NCBI RefSeq assembly: GCF_041346925.1
Contig: NZ_CP166840.1
Coordinates: 1,426,001 to 1,490,000, forward strand
DNA: 64,000 bases
Source of the DNA: Agaribacterium sp. ZY112
GTDB taxonomy: Bacteria; Pseudomonadota; Gammaproteobacteria; Pseudomonadales; Cellvibrionaceae
Reading direction: 5' to 3'
Within the stretch, counting starts at the first letter, position 1, and each line of letters starts with the position of its first letter. The notes beneath the pieces were generated by a model, which searched no databases, was not told where the DNA came from, and worked only from the letters and a program-made list of their open reading frames with translations. Both the position numbers and the translations under genes were made by a program. Below are positions 16,724 through 26,607 of this stretch, piece after piece.

Positions 16724-17590
16724 TTAGTCAATATCGTGAGTGCTGTGCCGCTCTATCACCTGCTCTGATTCCTCGCCCCAATAACGATTCACTTTACGTC
16801 CGCGAATCACTGCTGGCCGCAGACTGATTTGCTTTGCCCAGCGTAATACGTGCTTATATTCATGAACAGCTAAAAACTCAGCAGCATCATATTGATTATC
16901 TAATATCAGGCTTCCATACCAAGCGTAGATAGCGATATCGGCAATGCTATATGTGTCTCCAGCAATGTAGGGCTTATGTTCAAGCTCGCGGTTTAACACA
17001 TCAAGCTGACGTTTAACCTCCATGGTAAAGCGTTCAATGGGGTATTCCATTTTCTCTGGTGCGTAAGCGTAAAAATGACCAAAACCGCCACCAAGATAAG
17101 GTGCACTGCCCATTTGCCAAAATAGCCAATTAAGAACCTCTGCTCGTTCGGAGCCTGTTTCAGGGATAAACGCTGAAAACTTGTCGGCCAGATAGAGCAA
17201 GATAGAACCTGATTCAAATACCCGCACAGGGCGATCAGAGCTGTAATCAATTAAAGCTGGGATTTTAGAATTTGGATTCATATCGACAAAACCACTGCTA
17301 AATTGTTCGCCTTCAGTAATGCGAATAAGCCAAGCATCGTATTCGGCCTCCGTCATGCCCAGCGCAAGTAGTTCTTCAAACATAATGGTGACCTTTACCC
17401 CATTGGGGGTGGCCATAGAATAAAGCTGGAAGGGGTGTTTGCCTCTGGGGAGTTCTTGATCGTGAGTCGGCCCTGCTATGGGGCGATTTATATTGGCAAA
17501 TTCACCACCGTTGGCTTTTTTCCAAGTCCAGATTCGTTCTGGCTGGTAGGCTTGTTCCGCGTCCATATCGGTTTCAGTTATATCTGGCAT
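16724..17590 (-). CDS. yghU: Glutathione-dependent disulfide-bond oxidoreductase YghU
   Basis: A 288-residue glutathione transferase-fold protein very close to E. coli YghU/YfcG-type disulfide reductases, which bind two glutathiones and reduce small disulfides. The N-terminus has the diagnostic YQPERIWTWKKANGGEFANINRPIAGPTHDQELPRGKHPFQLYSMATPNGVK order, with the Thr-Pro-Asn of the active site, then QFSSGFVDMNPNSKIPALIDY and FESGSILLYLADKF (glutathione-binding Glu-Ser). The helical C-terminal domain includes YSIADIAIYAWYG. The length matches YghU. It stands alone, with the terminator shared with the porin gene. Likely role: thiol homeostasis in the cytosol. Confidence 0.93.
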   Translation of the reverse strand: MPDITETDMDAEQAYQPERIWTWKKANGGEFANINRPIAGPTHDQELPRGKHPFQLYSMATPNGVKVTIMFEELLALGMTEAEYDAWLIRITEGEQFSSGFVDMNPNSKIPALIDYSSDRPVRVFESGSILLYLADKFSAFIPETGSERAEVLNWLFWQMGSAPYLGGGFGHFYAYAPEKMEYPIERFTMEVKRQLDVLNRELEHKPYIAGDTYSIADIAIYAWYGSLILDNQYDAAEFLAVHEYKHVLRWAKQISLRPAVIRGRKVNRYWGEESEQVIERHSTHDID

Positions 17591-17786
17591 TTACTTGCTC
17601 CTTGGTATTATCGAACTTGCTTAATACCTGCAGTTCATTGTGATATTAGCGCTTAGTCTTGCTTGAGCTTAAGAATCTTACTAAAGCTTAGTGGTGCCCT
17701 TTACAGTGAAAACAAGGCCTGTGCAGGCATTGATATATGGCTAGGTGTTGTTAGGCAGGGCAATTGCAGTTTGTATAAGCTTTGGC

Positions 17787-18098
17787 TCAGGGTTTCCAAG
17801 CATAAGTTGCTAGTGCTATTTTCTCTTTAATGAAGCATATACCTTCAGTTTCCAGCCGCTTTTTTTGTTCTTGGTAGGCTGGGCTATTTGGGGGAAAGGA
17901 TAATTCACCTTTGGCGTTTACTACTCTGTGCCAAGGTAGTTGAGTGCCTGAGGGGAGTTTCTTTAAGGTACTGCCAACATAGCGGGCGTGATTTGCAAGG
18001 CCGGCAAGGCTTGCAACTTGGCCATAAGAGCAGACTTTACCCTTGGGGATGCTGGCGATAACTTGCCAGATAATTTGCTGTTTGTTGAGCTCTTTCAT
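17787..18098 (-). CDS. atl: Alkyltransferase-like (ATL) DNA repair protein
   Basis: A 103-residue protein matching the MGMT DNA-binding domain but with Trp in place of the catalytic Cys: LPWHRVV (Trp56), where true O6-alkylguanine transferases have PCHR. Other conserved parts are GKVCSYGQVASLAG, the arginine-finger region HARYVGSTLKKLP and the helix-turn-helix. ATL proteins cannot transfer the alkyl group; they flip and flag bulky O6-alkylguanine for nucleotide excision repair. The size is typical (about 100). E. coli's member is called YbaZ/Atl. Monocistronic here. Confidence 0.9.
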   Translation of the reverse strand: MKELNKQQIIWQVIASIPKGKVCSYGQVASLAGLANHARYVGSTLKKLPSGTQLPWHRVVNAKGELSFPPNSPAYQEQKKRLETEGICFIKEKIALATYAWKP

Positions 18099-18210
18099 AA
18101 CCTACATAAGTGGTGGTTAAGCTTGAGCATATTAACTTAAGCCCCTCTCTGTAAAGCTAAAATAAGTTTAATGTTTAGTCGTTTTTTAATTCTTTTGGTT
18201 TCACCCGATG

Positions 18211-19818
18211 TTAAACCTTAAATTGATCAACCGTGTCTTTAAGCTCATAGGCGAGTTCACTGAGTGAGCTGGATATGGCTTTTGAAGAGTGGCTGTTGCT
18301 AATTAGTGATTCACGGCTTGCACTAATCGCATCGACATCACTGCGCATGTCAATGGTTTGTTTGGCGGTAATGTTGGCATAGTTTGCCAATGCACTATTC
18401 TCTTCGCTGAGCGCTTCAATTGTTTGTTGGATTTCTTGTAGTGAGTCAACAGTGCCTGCAGCCAGCTCTACGGTTGTATTTGCTTGTTCGCGATTTTTTT
18501 CCATGGTGCCAACGGTGTCGGCAATGGAGTTGACGATGGTATCGAGAATAGTGCTGATTTCTAGGGTTGATTCCTGTGTGCGTGAGGCCAGAGTGCGTAC
18601 TTCATCTGCCACGACGGCAAAGCCACGACCTGATTCACCTGCGCGTGCGGCCTCAATGGCTGCGTTTAATGCGAGTAAATTGGTCTGCCCGGCTATTTCA
18701 TCAATGGATTTGACCACGGTGCTGACGCTATCTCCGGCGCCTTTGAGTTCTGTTAAAAGGCTAGCGGCGTGTTCAATCTCTTTTGCCAGGCTGCTTAGGT
18801 GTTGGGTTGTACTACCAAGTTCTTGTGCGCCTTTGGCTACTTGGTTGGCGCCGGTTTGAGCCATGTTGGAGGCGTCTTTAGCACGCAGGGCGCAGTTATC
18901 GATACCTTGTTCAACAGTATCAATATTGTTTAAGAGGCTATCGACACATGAAGAGAGTTCGGCGGCCTGCTGATCGGTTTGGGTGCTGCTATTCTCAACG
19001 CCTTGAGCCTTTTCGCCAAGAATGTGAATTGAGCTTTGCAGCTTACGATTCTCTTGTAAAAATGCATTTAACAACTGATTTACACTGTTGGCTGTCACAC
19101 CTATTTCATCACTGCTTTCACTATCGATACTTAAGCGCAGGTCTCGGCTGTGGGTAATCTTAGATATTTGCTCCGCGAGCTTTTTGACTGGGTAAGCGAT
19201 GCTGCGTTGACTGGCAATGTAGGCCACTATGGTGATAGCAATACACAGGAATAGAGTCAGTAGAATAAGGCTGCGCATACCGTCAATTTTATTCGATATT
19301 TGCTGGCCGCCTTGTGTTGCCTCGTTAGTAATGTTGCTGTTAAGCCTGCCCAGCTCGCTTTCAATTTGAGTGCTTGTTTGTGACAGTTGCGCCAACTGAT
19401 TGCGTGCAAGATCCCAGTCAATACTACTGGCTGACATAGTTGTATTTAGAGCGTTTAAATCTTGATTGAGCGTTTCTAGACCTAGACTTATAGCGTGGCT
19501 GTCTGTACCTAGCTTAGTTATCTGTTTTAGCTCCGCTTTGACCGCTTGCTGTAGTTGTTGCTGAGTTTCACGAAAAGCATTGCTGTCTATCGTTGTACCA
19601 TAGAGCGCATAAGCTGCAAGCTGTAGTTTAGAGAGCTGAGACTCAAGGGCAGCACTGGCATTTAGCTTGGGGAGTTGTCTCTCAAGAAAGGCCTGATTTT
19701 GTTCGGTAATACTCACTGCTCGTTGGAATAGTAGTAATGCAGAGCAGGTAAGTAAAACTAATACGGCTATGTAGCCGAGCATAACCTTCTTGTTGATGCT
19801 ATTGAGCGCCAGAGTCAT
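18211..19818 (-). CDS. Methyl-accepting chemotaxis protein
   Basis: A 535-residue chemoreceptor starting at the ATG at 19818, where AGGA lies 7 nt upstream; a longer open frame to 19959 would add 47 residues including a spurious hydrophobic stretch and would run into the promoter and start of the divergent parvulin gene. Domains: transmembrane helix 1 (about 12-32), a periplasmic four-helix-bundle sensor rich in Gln/Leu coils (about 33-180), transmembrane helix 2 (about 185-205), HAMP, and the signalling coiled coil with the invariant tip [22 protein letters not shown] and flanking methylation helices. The ligand cannot be told from the sequence. No chemotaxis genes lie nearby. Confidence 0.92.
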   Translation of the reverse strand: MTLALNSINKKVMLGYIAVLVLLTCSALLLFQRAVSITEQNQAFLERQLPKLNASAALESQLSKLQLAAYALYGTTIDSNAFRETQQQLQQAVKAELKQITKLGTDSHAISLGLETLNQDLNALNTTMSASSIDWDLARNQLAQLSQTSTQIESELGRLNSNITNEATQGGQQISNKIDGMRSLILLTLFLCIAITIVAYIASQRSIAYPVKKLAEQISKITHSRDLRLSIDSESSDEIGVTANSVNQLLNAFLQENRKLQSSIHILGEKAQGVENSSTQTDQQAAELSSCVDSLLNNIDTVEQGIDNCALRAKDASNMAQTGANQVAKGAQELGSTTQHLSSLAKEIEHAASLLTELKGAGDSVSTVVKSIDEIAGQTNLLALNAAIEAARAGESGRGFAVVADEVRTLASRTQESTLEISTILDTIVNSIADTVGTMEKNREQANTTVELAAGTVDSLQEIQQTIEALSEENSALANYANITAKQTIDMRSDVDAISASRESLISNSHSSKAISSSLSELAYELKDTVDQFKV

Positions 19819-19935
19819 GGGCTTTCCTGTGCTGAACTTAGTGGGAAGAAAGGTAAGCTTAAGTGTAGTTGCTGTGGCGCAGAGCGAGAGTAAATATGAG
19901 ATGATAAGCACAAAGAAATACGTAGAGAGTGTCTT

Positions 19936-20214
19936 ATGAAGCGAGCGAGTGCCCGTCATATCCTAGTAAAAACGAAAAGCGAAGCCGAAAAACTAAAGCA
20001 GCAACTTGCTCAAGGCGCCGATTTTGGCACATTGGCTAGGAAACACTCTCAGTGTCCATCAAAAAGAGAAGATGGCAACCTAGGTGAGTTCTCGCCTGGG
20101 CAAATGGTTAAGGCCTTTGACAGCGTTGTATTTAATAAGCCTATTTTGACTGTACACGGTCCAATTAAGACCCAATTTGGTTATCATCTTATCGAAACGA
20201 TTTATCGAGACTAA
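19936..20214 (+). CDS. ppiC: Parvulin-type peptidyl-prolyl isomerase (PpiC)
   Basis: A 92-residue single-domain parvulin, the size and pattern of E. coli Ppi[22 protein letters not shown] (active-site His in ARHILV), [54 protein letters not shown] (second active-site His). It catalyses cis-trans isomerisation of prolyl bonds in the cytosol; there is no signal peptide. It is divergent from the chemoreceptor gene (117 nt between the chosen starts). Confidence 0.94.
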   Translation: MKRASARHILVKTKSEAEKLKQQLAQGADFGTLARKHSQCPSKREDGNLGEFSPGQMVKAFDSVVFNKPILTVHGPIKTQFGYHLIETIYRD

Positions 20215-20367
20215 CTGTTTGTTTTATGTGCATTGGGCGTTCCGCAATGGCTGTGAACAAGGCTCTAGTTAATTGATTCAGAAGTTTTAGTTTGTCCTGT
20301 GTATAAGGCTGGTAGTGCATAAGGCTATATAGTTGATAGTTCCAGTTAACAGTTACAAGGAAGTGAG

Positions 20368-22065
20368 ATGATCATTATTCCTACAGAAAAACGCTTCGAT
20401 TTATCGCGTGCGCCAATCGTTTTGTTTTGTCTGGTTATTCTCAATGTGGTGGTGTTTTTTGCCTACCAGTCGGGGGATGATAGCAAGTTCGAAAAAGCCT
20501 TTGAAAGCTATGCGCCCGATGTTTATTTGGCTGCGGACTGGCCTGCATTTATTCATTACAGCACCCAAGCCATTATTAAGGTTGAAGAGCCGCCAGTTGA
20601 AGGTGAGCCAGCCCCTCAGGCAGCTAGTTCGTTTAAACCTTCGACCCAACGCTTAGTCAAGCTTGAGCAAGTACAAAAAGTTTATGAAAAAGGGGATCTT
20701 TTTCACTTAAGCTATTTGCTGCTTGCAGATAAAGGCTTTCAGGTGTTTTTGCAAGAAACCTATGCCGATACCAATTACATTAAGCCTCAACTGTTAAATG
20801 CTACTAGACAAGGGGCTTGGGAACTTGGCCAGATTCCTCAGGATCTAAATTACGATACGTCGTATTCACACGCTTATAGCGGTGCCGATGAGATGGACTT
20901 TAATGAGTTAGCCCTGCGTGAAGAGTCGCTATTATTGACAGACAATTGGTTAAAGACTCGTCAGCAGGCCCATCAGATAATTCGCACAACCAGTAACCTT
21001 AAGTTTGGCTTGATTCCTGCCGATCTGTTCGACAGTGTGCTGTCTGTAACAAGTTTAGTTACTTATCAGTTTTTGCATGGTGGCATTATGCATCTGATGG
21101 GCAATTTATTTTTTTTGATAATCTGCGGTTTTGCTGTTGAAGCTGCCATCGGTCATTTGAAGTTTTTATTATTTTATTTGGCCAGTGGTACAGCTGGTGG
21201 TTTATTGCACTTTGCTTTCAGTCTAGATAGTTATGTTCCCTTGGTTGGTGCCTCCGGTGCTGTGTCTGGTGTTATGGCAATGTATTTAGCGGTTTTTAAA
21301 CTTAGGAAGATTGAGTTCTTTTATTGGTTTTTTGCTTTTGTTGGTTATTTTCGTGCTCCGGCTTTATTTATTTTACCTGTATATATTGCTAATGAGCTTG
21401 TGCAATATTTTATGGAGGACAATAGCTCAACCGCATTTATGGCCCATGTTGGTGGTTTTGTTTTGGGGGGAGTATTAATCACTATTAGCCAATACCTGAA
21501 GCCTGCGGCCATTGATATGGACTACGTAGAAGAAGACCAAAGCATCTCGGCGGAGCAGCTTTCATTAGCGGAAATATATGCAGCTTTAGAGAACTATCAA
21601 TTTGTACGTGCACTCAAATTGTTGCCCGAACATATGCAAAGCTATGGTTCAGATATTGAGCTGGACTATATGTATTTCAATTTACTCATTAAAGAGAATC
21701 CCAAGCAGGCAGCTAAAACAGCCTTGGCAATATTGAAGTCCAGAAGTATAGAGGCTAAGTACCTAAATAAAATATGTCGCTTGCTTGATGCATATCCGGT
21801 GTTACGTAAACATTTAAGTATTCAAGAACTTGCTCAATTAGGTATGCAGTTTGTGGATGGTGAAGCAGCTATGGATAAAATTAACTATGCTGAATCCCTG
21901 TTTAATGATGCACTTAACAAACAGAAGAGCCAGAGTGATCGCTCTGTGGCTAATCAGTTGCCCTTATTGGCTCGCCATTTAGCCAAAGCGTTTGCAGAGG
22001 TGAATAATGAAAAGAAGCGGCAAGTTTACTTATCATATGCTGATAATTTGCTAGCAGAGTCCTAG
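20368..22065 (+). CDS. Large rhomboid-family intramembrane serine protease
   Basis: A 565-residue rhomboid. The first transmembrane helix (about 15-33) is separated from the catalytic core by a long soluble insertion (about 34-220, acidic and Pro-rich at 73-87). The core has HGGIMHLMGN (237-246), GASGAVSG with catalytic Ser296, and AHVGG with His360, so the Ser-His dyad is intact. A cytosolic C-terminal region (about 385-565) is helical and TPR-like (AEIYAALENYQFVRALKLLPEHM). It cleaves within membrane-embedded helices; the substrate is unknown. A GGAAGTG site precedes the ATG. The next gene begins 20 nt later and also carries helical repeats after a membrane domain, suggesting a functional pair. 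Confidence 0.9.
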   Translation: MIIIPTEKRFDLSRAPIVLFCLVILNVVVFFAYQSGDDSKFEKAFESYAPDVYLAADWPAFIHYSTQAIIKVEEPPVEGEPAPQAASSFKPSTQRLVKLEQVQKVYEKGDLFHLSYLLLADKGFQVFLQETYADTNYIKPQLLNATRQGAWELGQIPQDLNYDTSYSHAYSGADEMDFNELALREESLLLTDNWLKTRQQAHQIIRTTSNLKFGLIPADLFDSVLSVTSLVTYQFLHGGIMHLMGNLFFLIICGFAVEAAIGHLKFLLFYLASGTAGGLLHFAFSLDSYVPLVGASGAVSGVMAMYLAVFKLRKIEFFYWFFAFVGYFRAPALFILPVYIANELVQYFMEDNSSTAFMAHVGGFVLGGVLITISQYLKPAAIDMDYVEEDQSISAEQLSLAEIYAALENYQFVRALKLLPEHMQSYGSDIELDYMYFNLLIKENPKQAAKTALAILKSRSIEAKYLNKICRLLDAYPVLRKHLSIQELAQLGMQFVDGEAAMDKINYAESLFNDALNKQKSQSDRSVANQLPLLARHLAKAFAEVNNEKKRQVYLSYADNLLAES

Positions 22066-22085
22066 AGTCTTTTCAGAGAGTTATT

Positions 22086-23630
22086 ATGAATTACTGTAAA
22101 TATCACCCTAGCGTAGCCGCAACACATTATTGTAGTCGTTGTGAACTGCATAGCTGCGATGCCTGTGTTGATGATAAAAAAGGCCTTGGTGAAGGAGCGA
22201 CGTGCTTTACTTGTTCTCGCAAAGTGCAATCACTAGGTGCGAGCCACACAGCCCTGCCTTTTTGGCGTCGACTTAAAGAAAGTTTGCATTACCCTGCCAG
22301 TACAGACGCCATTATTTTAATTATCGGCTGTGCGGTATTAACAAGTTTGTTGGCCTATGCGCCCCTTGGTTTTATCTGGATATTGATGCTATTTGGCGTC
22401 TTTATGAAATACTGCTTTTCTTGTTTAAAAAGCACTGCTGAAGGAGGGAGTAAGGCACCCAGTATTACAGAGGCTTATAGTGGTGGTTTAGTATTACTAC
22501 TGCAGTTGTTCTTTTTAAGTATTGTTCTAGGTGCTGTTGTTTCTCTTGCCTATGCTTATCTTGGCCCCGGTGCGGGAATGTTTATTGCGGTATTGATAGT
22601 AGCGGCTTCTCCGGCAATGATTATTAACTTTGCTATGCATGACACCATTATCGCTGCTTTAGACCCAGTTAAAGCCATTCAGTTGATTAAAGCCATTGGC
22701 CTTTCTTATGGTTTGCTCTTGGGTTTTATTATGCTGATGTTTGCATCAATGGAGTTTGTCGGCACTTTAGCTGGTGAGTATGTGCCGGTATTGGGATCAA
22801 TCCTGCAAGCTTCAATTGCTAATTATTACACCATCGTCATTTTCCACATTATGGGTTATATGATTTTTCAGTATCAAGAGCAGTTGGGTTTTGCCGCACG
22901 TATGGATGGAGATGTCGTTATTCGCAGTGACTACGATCGCGTTCGAGCCAAGATGGATGTGATGCTGAAAGAAGGTGATCAGAAATTTGTTCTCGATGAG
23001 TTTATTCGCTTGATTCAACAGCAGCCAACAGACCGCTCTTTGCATAGTGAGTTTTTTAACTATGTATGTGCAACAAAAGATATTGGCAGCTTGGTGAAGT
23101 TATCAAATGTGTATTTTTCTTTATTGCACAGTCAAAAGCAGGATGCGCTGCTCTACAGTGAATATCGTCGTTGCGTTTTACTTTCTCCAAAGTATTTGCC
23201 TGATACCGCGGTTGTTCGTCATGCCATTGCCGAAAAAACCTTAGAGAGTGGTGATTTCCCAGCAACAATCAGGTTGATCAATGGCCTACATAAACAATAT
23301 CCAAAATATCGATTTTTAGCCGAAGCGTATAAGCTTATGCTTCAGGCTCTAGAATTTAGCGGTGCAAAAAGTCAACATATACAAGCCTGTAAGAAGCTTG
23401 TTGTAATGTTTAGCCCAGAAAGCCAGGAGGAAGAAAAGAAACCTAAAAAGCGCAGGCTTCCCCCTAAGAATAAAGTAAGAGCGGAGTCCTTAGAGGAGTC
23501 TATTCGGGCTAGGGCAGGTGATGAATTAGCGCTTGATAGCATGGATGAAGTCGCATCTTCTATGGAAAACAGCGCAAAAGAAAAGGACCAGATTTCTGGT
23601 GATTTACCTCCCATTGATTTTAAGTTGTAG
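22086..23630 (+). CDS. Membrane protein with N-terminal B-box-like zinc finger
   Basis: A 514-residue protein whose function I do not recognise. Residues 1-48 form a Cys/His metal site (CKYHPSVAATHYCSRCELHSCDACV, then CFTCSRK) resembling the B-box zinc fingers seen in bacterial membrane proteins. Residues about 75-265 hold five or six transmembrane helices of the Yip1/DUF4013-like kind (TDAIILIIGCAVLTSLLAYAPLGFIWILMLFGVFMKYC). The C-terminal part (about 280-455) is soluble and helical, with TPR-like content, and ends in a Lys/Glu-rich tail. It is 20 nt downstream of the rhomboid gene and almost certainly co-transcribed. It could be a rhomboid partner, adaptor or substrate. Confidence 0.7.
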   Translation: MNYCKYHPSVAATHYCSRCELHSCDACVDDKKGLGEGATCFTCSRKVQSLGASHTALPFWRRLKESLHYPASTDAIILIIGCAVLTSLLAYAPLGFIWILMLFGVFMKYCFSCLKSTAEGGSKAPSITEAYSGGLVLLLQLFFLSIVLGAVVSLAYAYLGPGAGMFIAVLIVAASPAMIINFAMHDTIIAALDPVKAIQLIKAIGLSYGLLLGFIMLMFASMEFVGTLAGEYVPVLGSILQASIANYYTIVIFHIMGYMIFQYQEQLGFAARMDGDVVIRSDYDRVRAKMDVMLKEGDQKFVLDEFIRLIQQQPTDRSLHSEFFNYVCATKDIGSLVKLSNVYFSLLHSQKQDALLYSEYRRCVLLSPKYLPDTAVVRHAIAEKTLESGDFPATIRLINGLHKQYPKYRFLAEAYKLMLQALEFSGAKSQHIQACKKLVVMFSPESQEEEKKPKKRRLPPKNKVRAESLEESIRARAGDELALDSMDEVASSMENSAKEKDQISGDLPPIDFKL

Positions 23631-24135
23631 TTTTTGAGAGATCGCTAATTCGGTGTTGTTTATTTATATGCTTAACTTCTAGAAGTTTTGGTTTGTGTGA
23701 ATGTTTGAAGGGCATTTTATGCTATTGCTTGTTGTATAAGAAAGTAGGTGTCCTCCCTCTCCCCTTTCCTTCCTTGTTTTATTTTTGTCCTTTTCTTCTC
23801 TTGCTTGATCTTGCTTTTGTCTGAGTGTCCGCATGACTGTCCGATTTTTTATTATGATTAATTGGTTTTTTTATGTTTAATTTGGCTGTAGTGAATTAGA
23901 TTGTTTTAGATAAAAACTGCAATAATAGTGGTTGTTAATAGGGTATATATTTTATTGTTCAGGGATTAATATGCACCCTATGATGTGGTCTATATGGCTG
24001 TTTGTTGGTCTATGAAAGGCATGCTTAATAACACATATCTAGGTTAAAAGGGTACAAGCTAGGTGTTTGAGTATGTAAAAGACTATATGGTTTTTACACC
24101 GAGCTCATGGTTCAAATTTTGTTTAAGGAGTTTGT
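23631..24135. other. 505-bp intergenic region with a polypyrimidine tract
   Basis: The region between the zinc-finger membrane protein gene and the PhoD-like gene has no coding pattern. Positions about 23750-23825 are strikingly C/T-rich on the plus strand (runs such as CCTCCCTCTCCCCTTTCC). The remainder is AT-rich and should contain the promoter of the PhoD-like gene, whose ATG is preceded by TAAGGAG (24125-24131). I see no RNA gene. Confidence 0.5.
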
Positions 24136-26502
24136 ATGGATAAGAAAATCTCTAGACGTTCAGCGTTTAAGTTTGTCACTGGTGGTGTCGTCGCCGGTAG
24201 CTTGGTTAGCTGTGCGCAAAGTGGTACGAAGCAAGAAGCAAACAATGAGAAAACAGCGACTGAACTAAGCAGTGACCCTTGGTCACGTACTTACGATCGC
24301 GTATGGCTCGGTGGGTCCTATTGGGCGAATCCGATGGAGGACTGGGCGGTAAAGTCTGGTGGCATAGAAAGTGTCGGGCGTGGTGGTAATCGCAGTGTGC
24401 ACTCCTTAACTCATGAATTAAGGGACCTTAGCCAGCCATTTTTCATGTCGGTTCGTATACAGCGTGTCGAGAAAAATCCAGTTGATGGCGGCGCAGGCAT
24501 ACGCTTAGGTATTAGCAGCGACTTGAACGAATATCGTAGTAATTGCTTTGTTCATAAGGGTTTTGATCTTGGCATTAAAGAAGATCTTCTGGTATTAGGG
24601 GATAAAAGTATTGCTTTATCAACAGCATCTGCAGATAAAGAAATTCAATTGTTATTAAATGCTAAGCCCCAGTCAGGGGCTGTCGCTTTACATTTAAGTG
24701 CAACATTGGTTGATACCGGTACCGTTATAGCCGAGTTGGATCACTTACTGCCAGCGGATCAGCTGCGTGGTAATGTGGCTTTGACCAGTAATTTTTCCTT
24801 GGCTGAGACTGGTAGCAGTGAAGATAAAAAAGATGGCCCAGGTTGTCGTTATCGTTTTAATCAGTGGCAGATGCAAGGTCAGGCCTTTGTTGTTAACGAT
24901 GATAGGCGTTTTGGTCCTATTTTATGGACAATGTATTCCTTAAGTGACAACCGCAATGACGAAGGTTTTGTTTTGAAGCTGAGCGCCTATGTTGGGCCTA
25001 TTGGTGAACAAGATAGCCAAGAATTAGAGCTGCAAATTAAAAAGTTGGGTAAGTGGCAGACAGTCGCTAAAGAAAAAATTAATACTGATGGTTGGCTTGC
25101 CACTTTTAGGGTACCGCAATGGGATGAGTCACAAACTTGGCCTTTTCGGGTGGTTTATAACGAGCAGCATAGTGACGGTAGCGAAACGCCAGATACCTGG
25201 CTTGGTTCTATCAAGGCAAACCCACAAGGCGCTCAAGTGAAAATGGCTGCGCTCACCTGTCAGAATGATTACGGCTTCCCTTATGAGCCTGTGGCTAACA
25301 ATGTTGTTAAGCTACAACCTGATTTAGTGTTCTTTTCTGGCGATCAAATTTACGAAAGCCACGGTGGTTACGGTATTGTGCGCTCGCCGGATGAGAGAGC
25401 CATGCTGAATTATTTGAGAAAATTTTATCAGTTTGGTTGGGCCTTCCGTGAGGCTATGCGTAATCAGCCTACGGTTTGTCTTCCTGATGATCACGATGTA
25501 CTTCAGGGGAATTTGTGGGGTCAAGGTGGGCAGTCAATGAAAAACATTGAAAACGACCCAACTGCTTCGGTATTAGCTGGTTATATTCAATCTCCACGCA
25601 TAGTTAATATGGTGCACCGCACCACCTTAAATCATCATCCAGATGCTTATGATCCAACACCGACTAACGGTATTGGCGCTTATTACTGCGACATGGTTTA
25701 TGGCAATGTGAGTTTTGCCATTTTAGCGGATAGGCAGTGGAAGAGTGCACCAGAGACGGTGGGAGCTATTGTTGGGGAAACCGGGCAAGATGAAGATCCG
25801 ACTTCCTTTAATCCTAAGCTCGACCGTGACGGTCTAAGTTTATTGGGACAGCGGCAAGAAGATTTTTTAGAGCAATGGGGGCAAGATTGGCGAGGGCATA
25901 AACTTAAAGCGGTACTCAGTCAGACCGTATTTGCTGGTATTTCTACTCATCAACCGCGTCCGGATCGTTTCCTAAAATATGATTTTGATAGTAGCGGCTG
26001 GCCTGCTTCTGCTCGTAACCGTGCTATCGATATTATGCGTGCATCTAAAGCCTTACATATTTGTGGTGATACCCATTTGGGCACACTGTCGCAATACGGT
26101 GTCAATCAACAGCGAGATAGTAACTGGGCTTTTTGTACACCGGCAATTTCTGCAGGTTGGCCACGCTGGTGGCTGCCCGACCAAATGAACTTCCCTTATC
26201 AAAATCGCCCGGAGCATGGCTTAGCTCAAACTGGGGAGTACAAAGATACTTTTGGCAACCTCATTTATGTATATGCGGTTGGTAATCCTGAAGTAGGTAA
26301 GTCGGGTAATCGTTATATCAAAGCTCATGAGAAGGGCAGTGGTTTTGGCTTTATCACCTTTGATACAGAGAAGCTCAGTTATACGATGCAGGCGTATCGT
26401 TTCTTAATTGATGCGACTGATGGCAGTGCCAGTAATCAGTTTCCTGGTTGGCCAGTGACTATTTATCAAGCTGAGAATGGTGGTGATAACCAGCTCAGTT
26501 AA
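24136..26502 (+). CDS. PhoD-like alkaline phosphatase-family lipoprotein
   Basis: A 788-residue metallophosphoesterase of the PhoD family (phosphodiesterase/phosphomonoesterase, Fe/Ca type). The N-terminus carries SRRSAFKF and LVSC, combining a twin-arginine-like signal with a lipobox at Cys26. Residues about 50-330 are a beta-sandwich with laminin-G-like character. The catalytic part has QNDYGFPYEP, VFFSGDQIYESHGGYG, CLPDDHDVLQGNLWG, AILADRQWK and ICGDTHLGTLSQYG, the expected metal-ligand Asp, Asn and His positions. Length exceeds typical PhoD (about 550) because of the N-terminal sandwich. It probably releases phosphate from esters in the periplasm or at the surface. A strong AAGGAG precedes the ATG. 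Confidence 0.85.
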   Translation: MDKKISRRSAFKFVTGGVVAGSLVSCAQSGTKQEANNEKTATELSSDPWSRTYDRVWLGGSYWANPMEDWAVKSGGIESVGRGGNRSVHSLTHELRDLSQPFFMSVRIQRVEKNPVDGGAGIRLGISSDLNEYRSNCFVHKGFDLGIKEDLLVLGDKSIALSTASADKEIQLLLNAKPQSGAVALHLSATLVDTGTVIAELDHLLPADQLRGNVALTSNFSLAETGSSEDKKDGPGCRYRFNQWQMQGQAFVVNDDRRFGPILWTMYSLSDNRNDEGFVLKLSAYVGPIGEQDSQELELQIKKLGKWQTVAKEKINTDGWLATFRVPQWDESQTWPFRVVYNEQHSDGSETPDTWLGSIKANPQGAQVKMAALTCQNDYGFPYEPVANNVVKLQPDLVFFSGDQIYESHGGYGIVRSPDERAMLNYLRKFYQFGWAFREAMRNQPTVCLPDDHDVLQGNLWGQGGQSMKNIENDPTASVLAGYIQSPRIVNMVHRTTLNHHPDAYDPTPTNGIGAYYCDMVYGNVSFAILADRQWKSAPETVGAIVGETGQDEDPTSFNPKLDRDGLSLLGQRQEDFLEQWGQDWRGHKLKAVLSQTVFAGISTHQPRPDRFLKYDFDSSGWPASARNRAIDIMRASKALHICGDTHLGTLSQYGVNQQRDSNWAFCTPAISAGWPRWWLPDQMNFPYQNRPEHGLAQTGEYKDTFGNLIYVYAVGNPEVGKSGNRYIKAHEKGSGFGFITFDTEKLSYTMQAYRFLIDATDGSASNQFPGWPVTIYQAENGGDNQLS

Positions 26503-26556
26503 TCATCTAAAGCTGGGGTGAATAGCTAATACAGCGCTTATTCATCCCAAGCTTAT

Positions 26557-26607
26557 AAGGGGCAGTTTAATCCTTTTTATTTGGGCGAGTGATTACTGCC
26601 CTTTTTT
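26557..26607 (+). terminator. Possible terminator of the PhoD-like gene
   Basis: AAGGGGCAGT (26557-26566) can pair with ACTGCCCTT (26595-26603), followed by a T run to 26607. The loop is long (28 nt) and the 3' arm overlaps the end of the convergent SYLF gene, so confidence is limited. Confidence 0.4.

Noticed and set aside
19819..19959. N-terminal extension of the chemoreceptor
   Set aside because: It would run into the start of the divergent parvulin gene and add a second hydrophobic stretch, while the ATG at 19818 has a good ribosome site and the usual receptor N-terminus.
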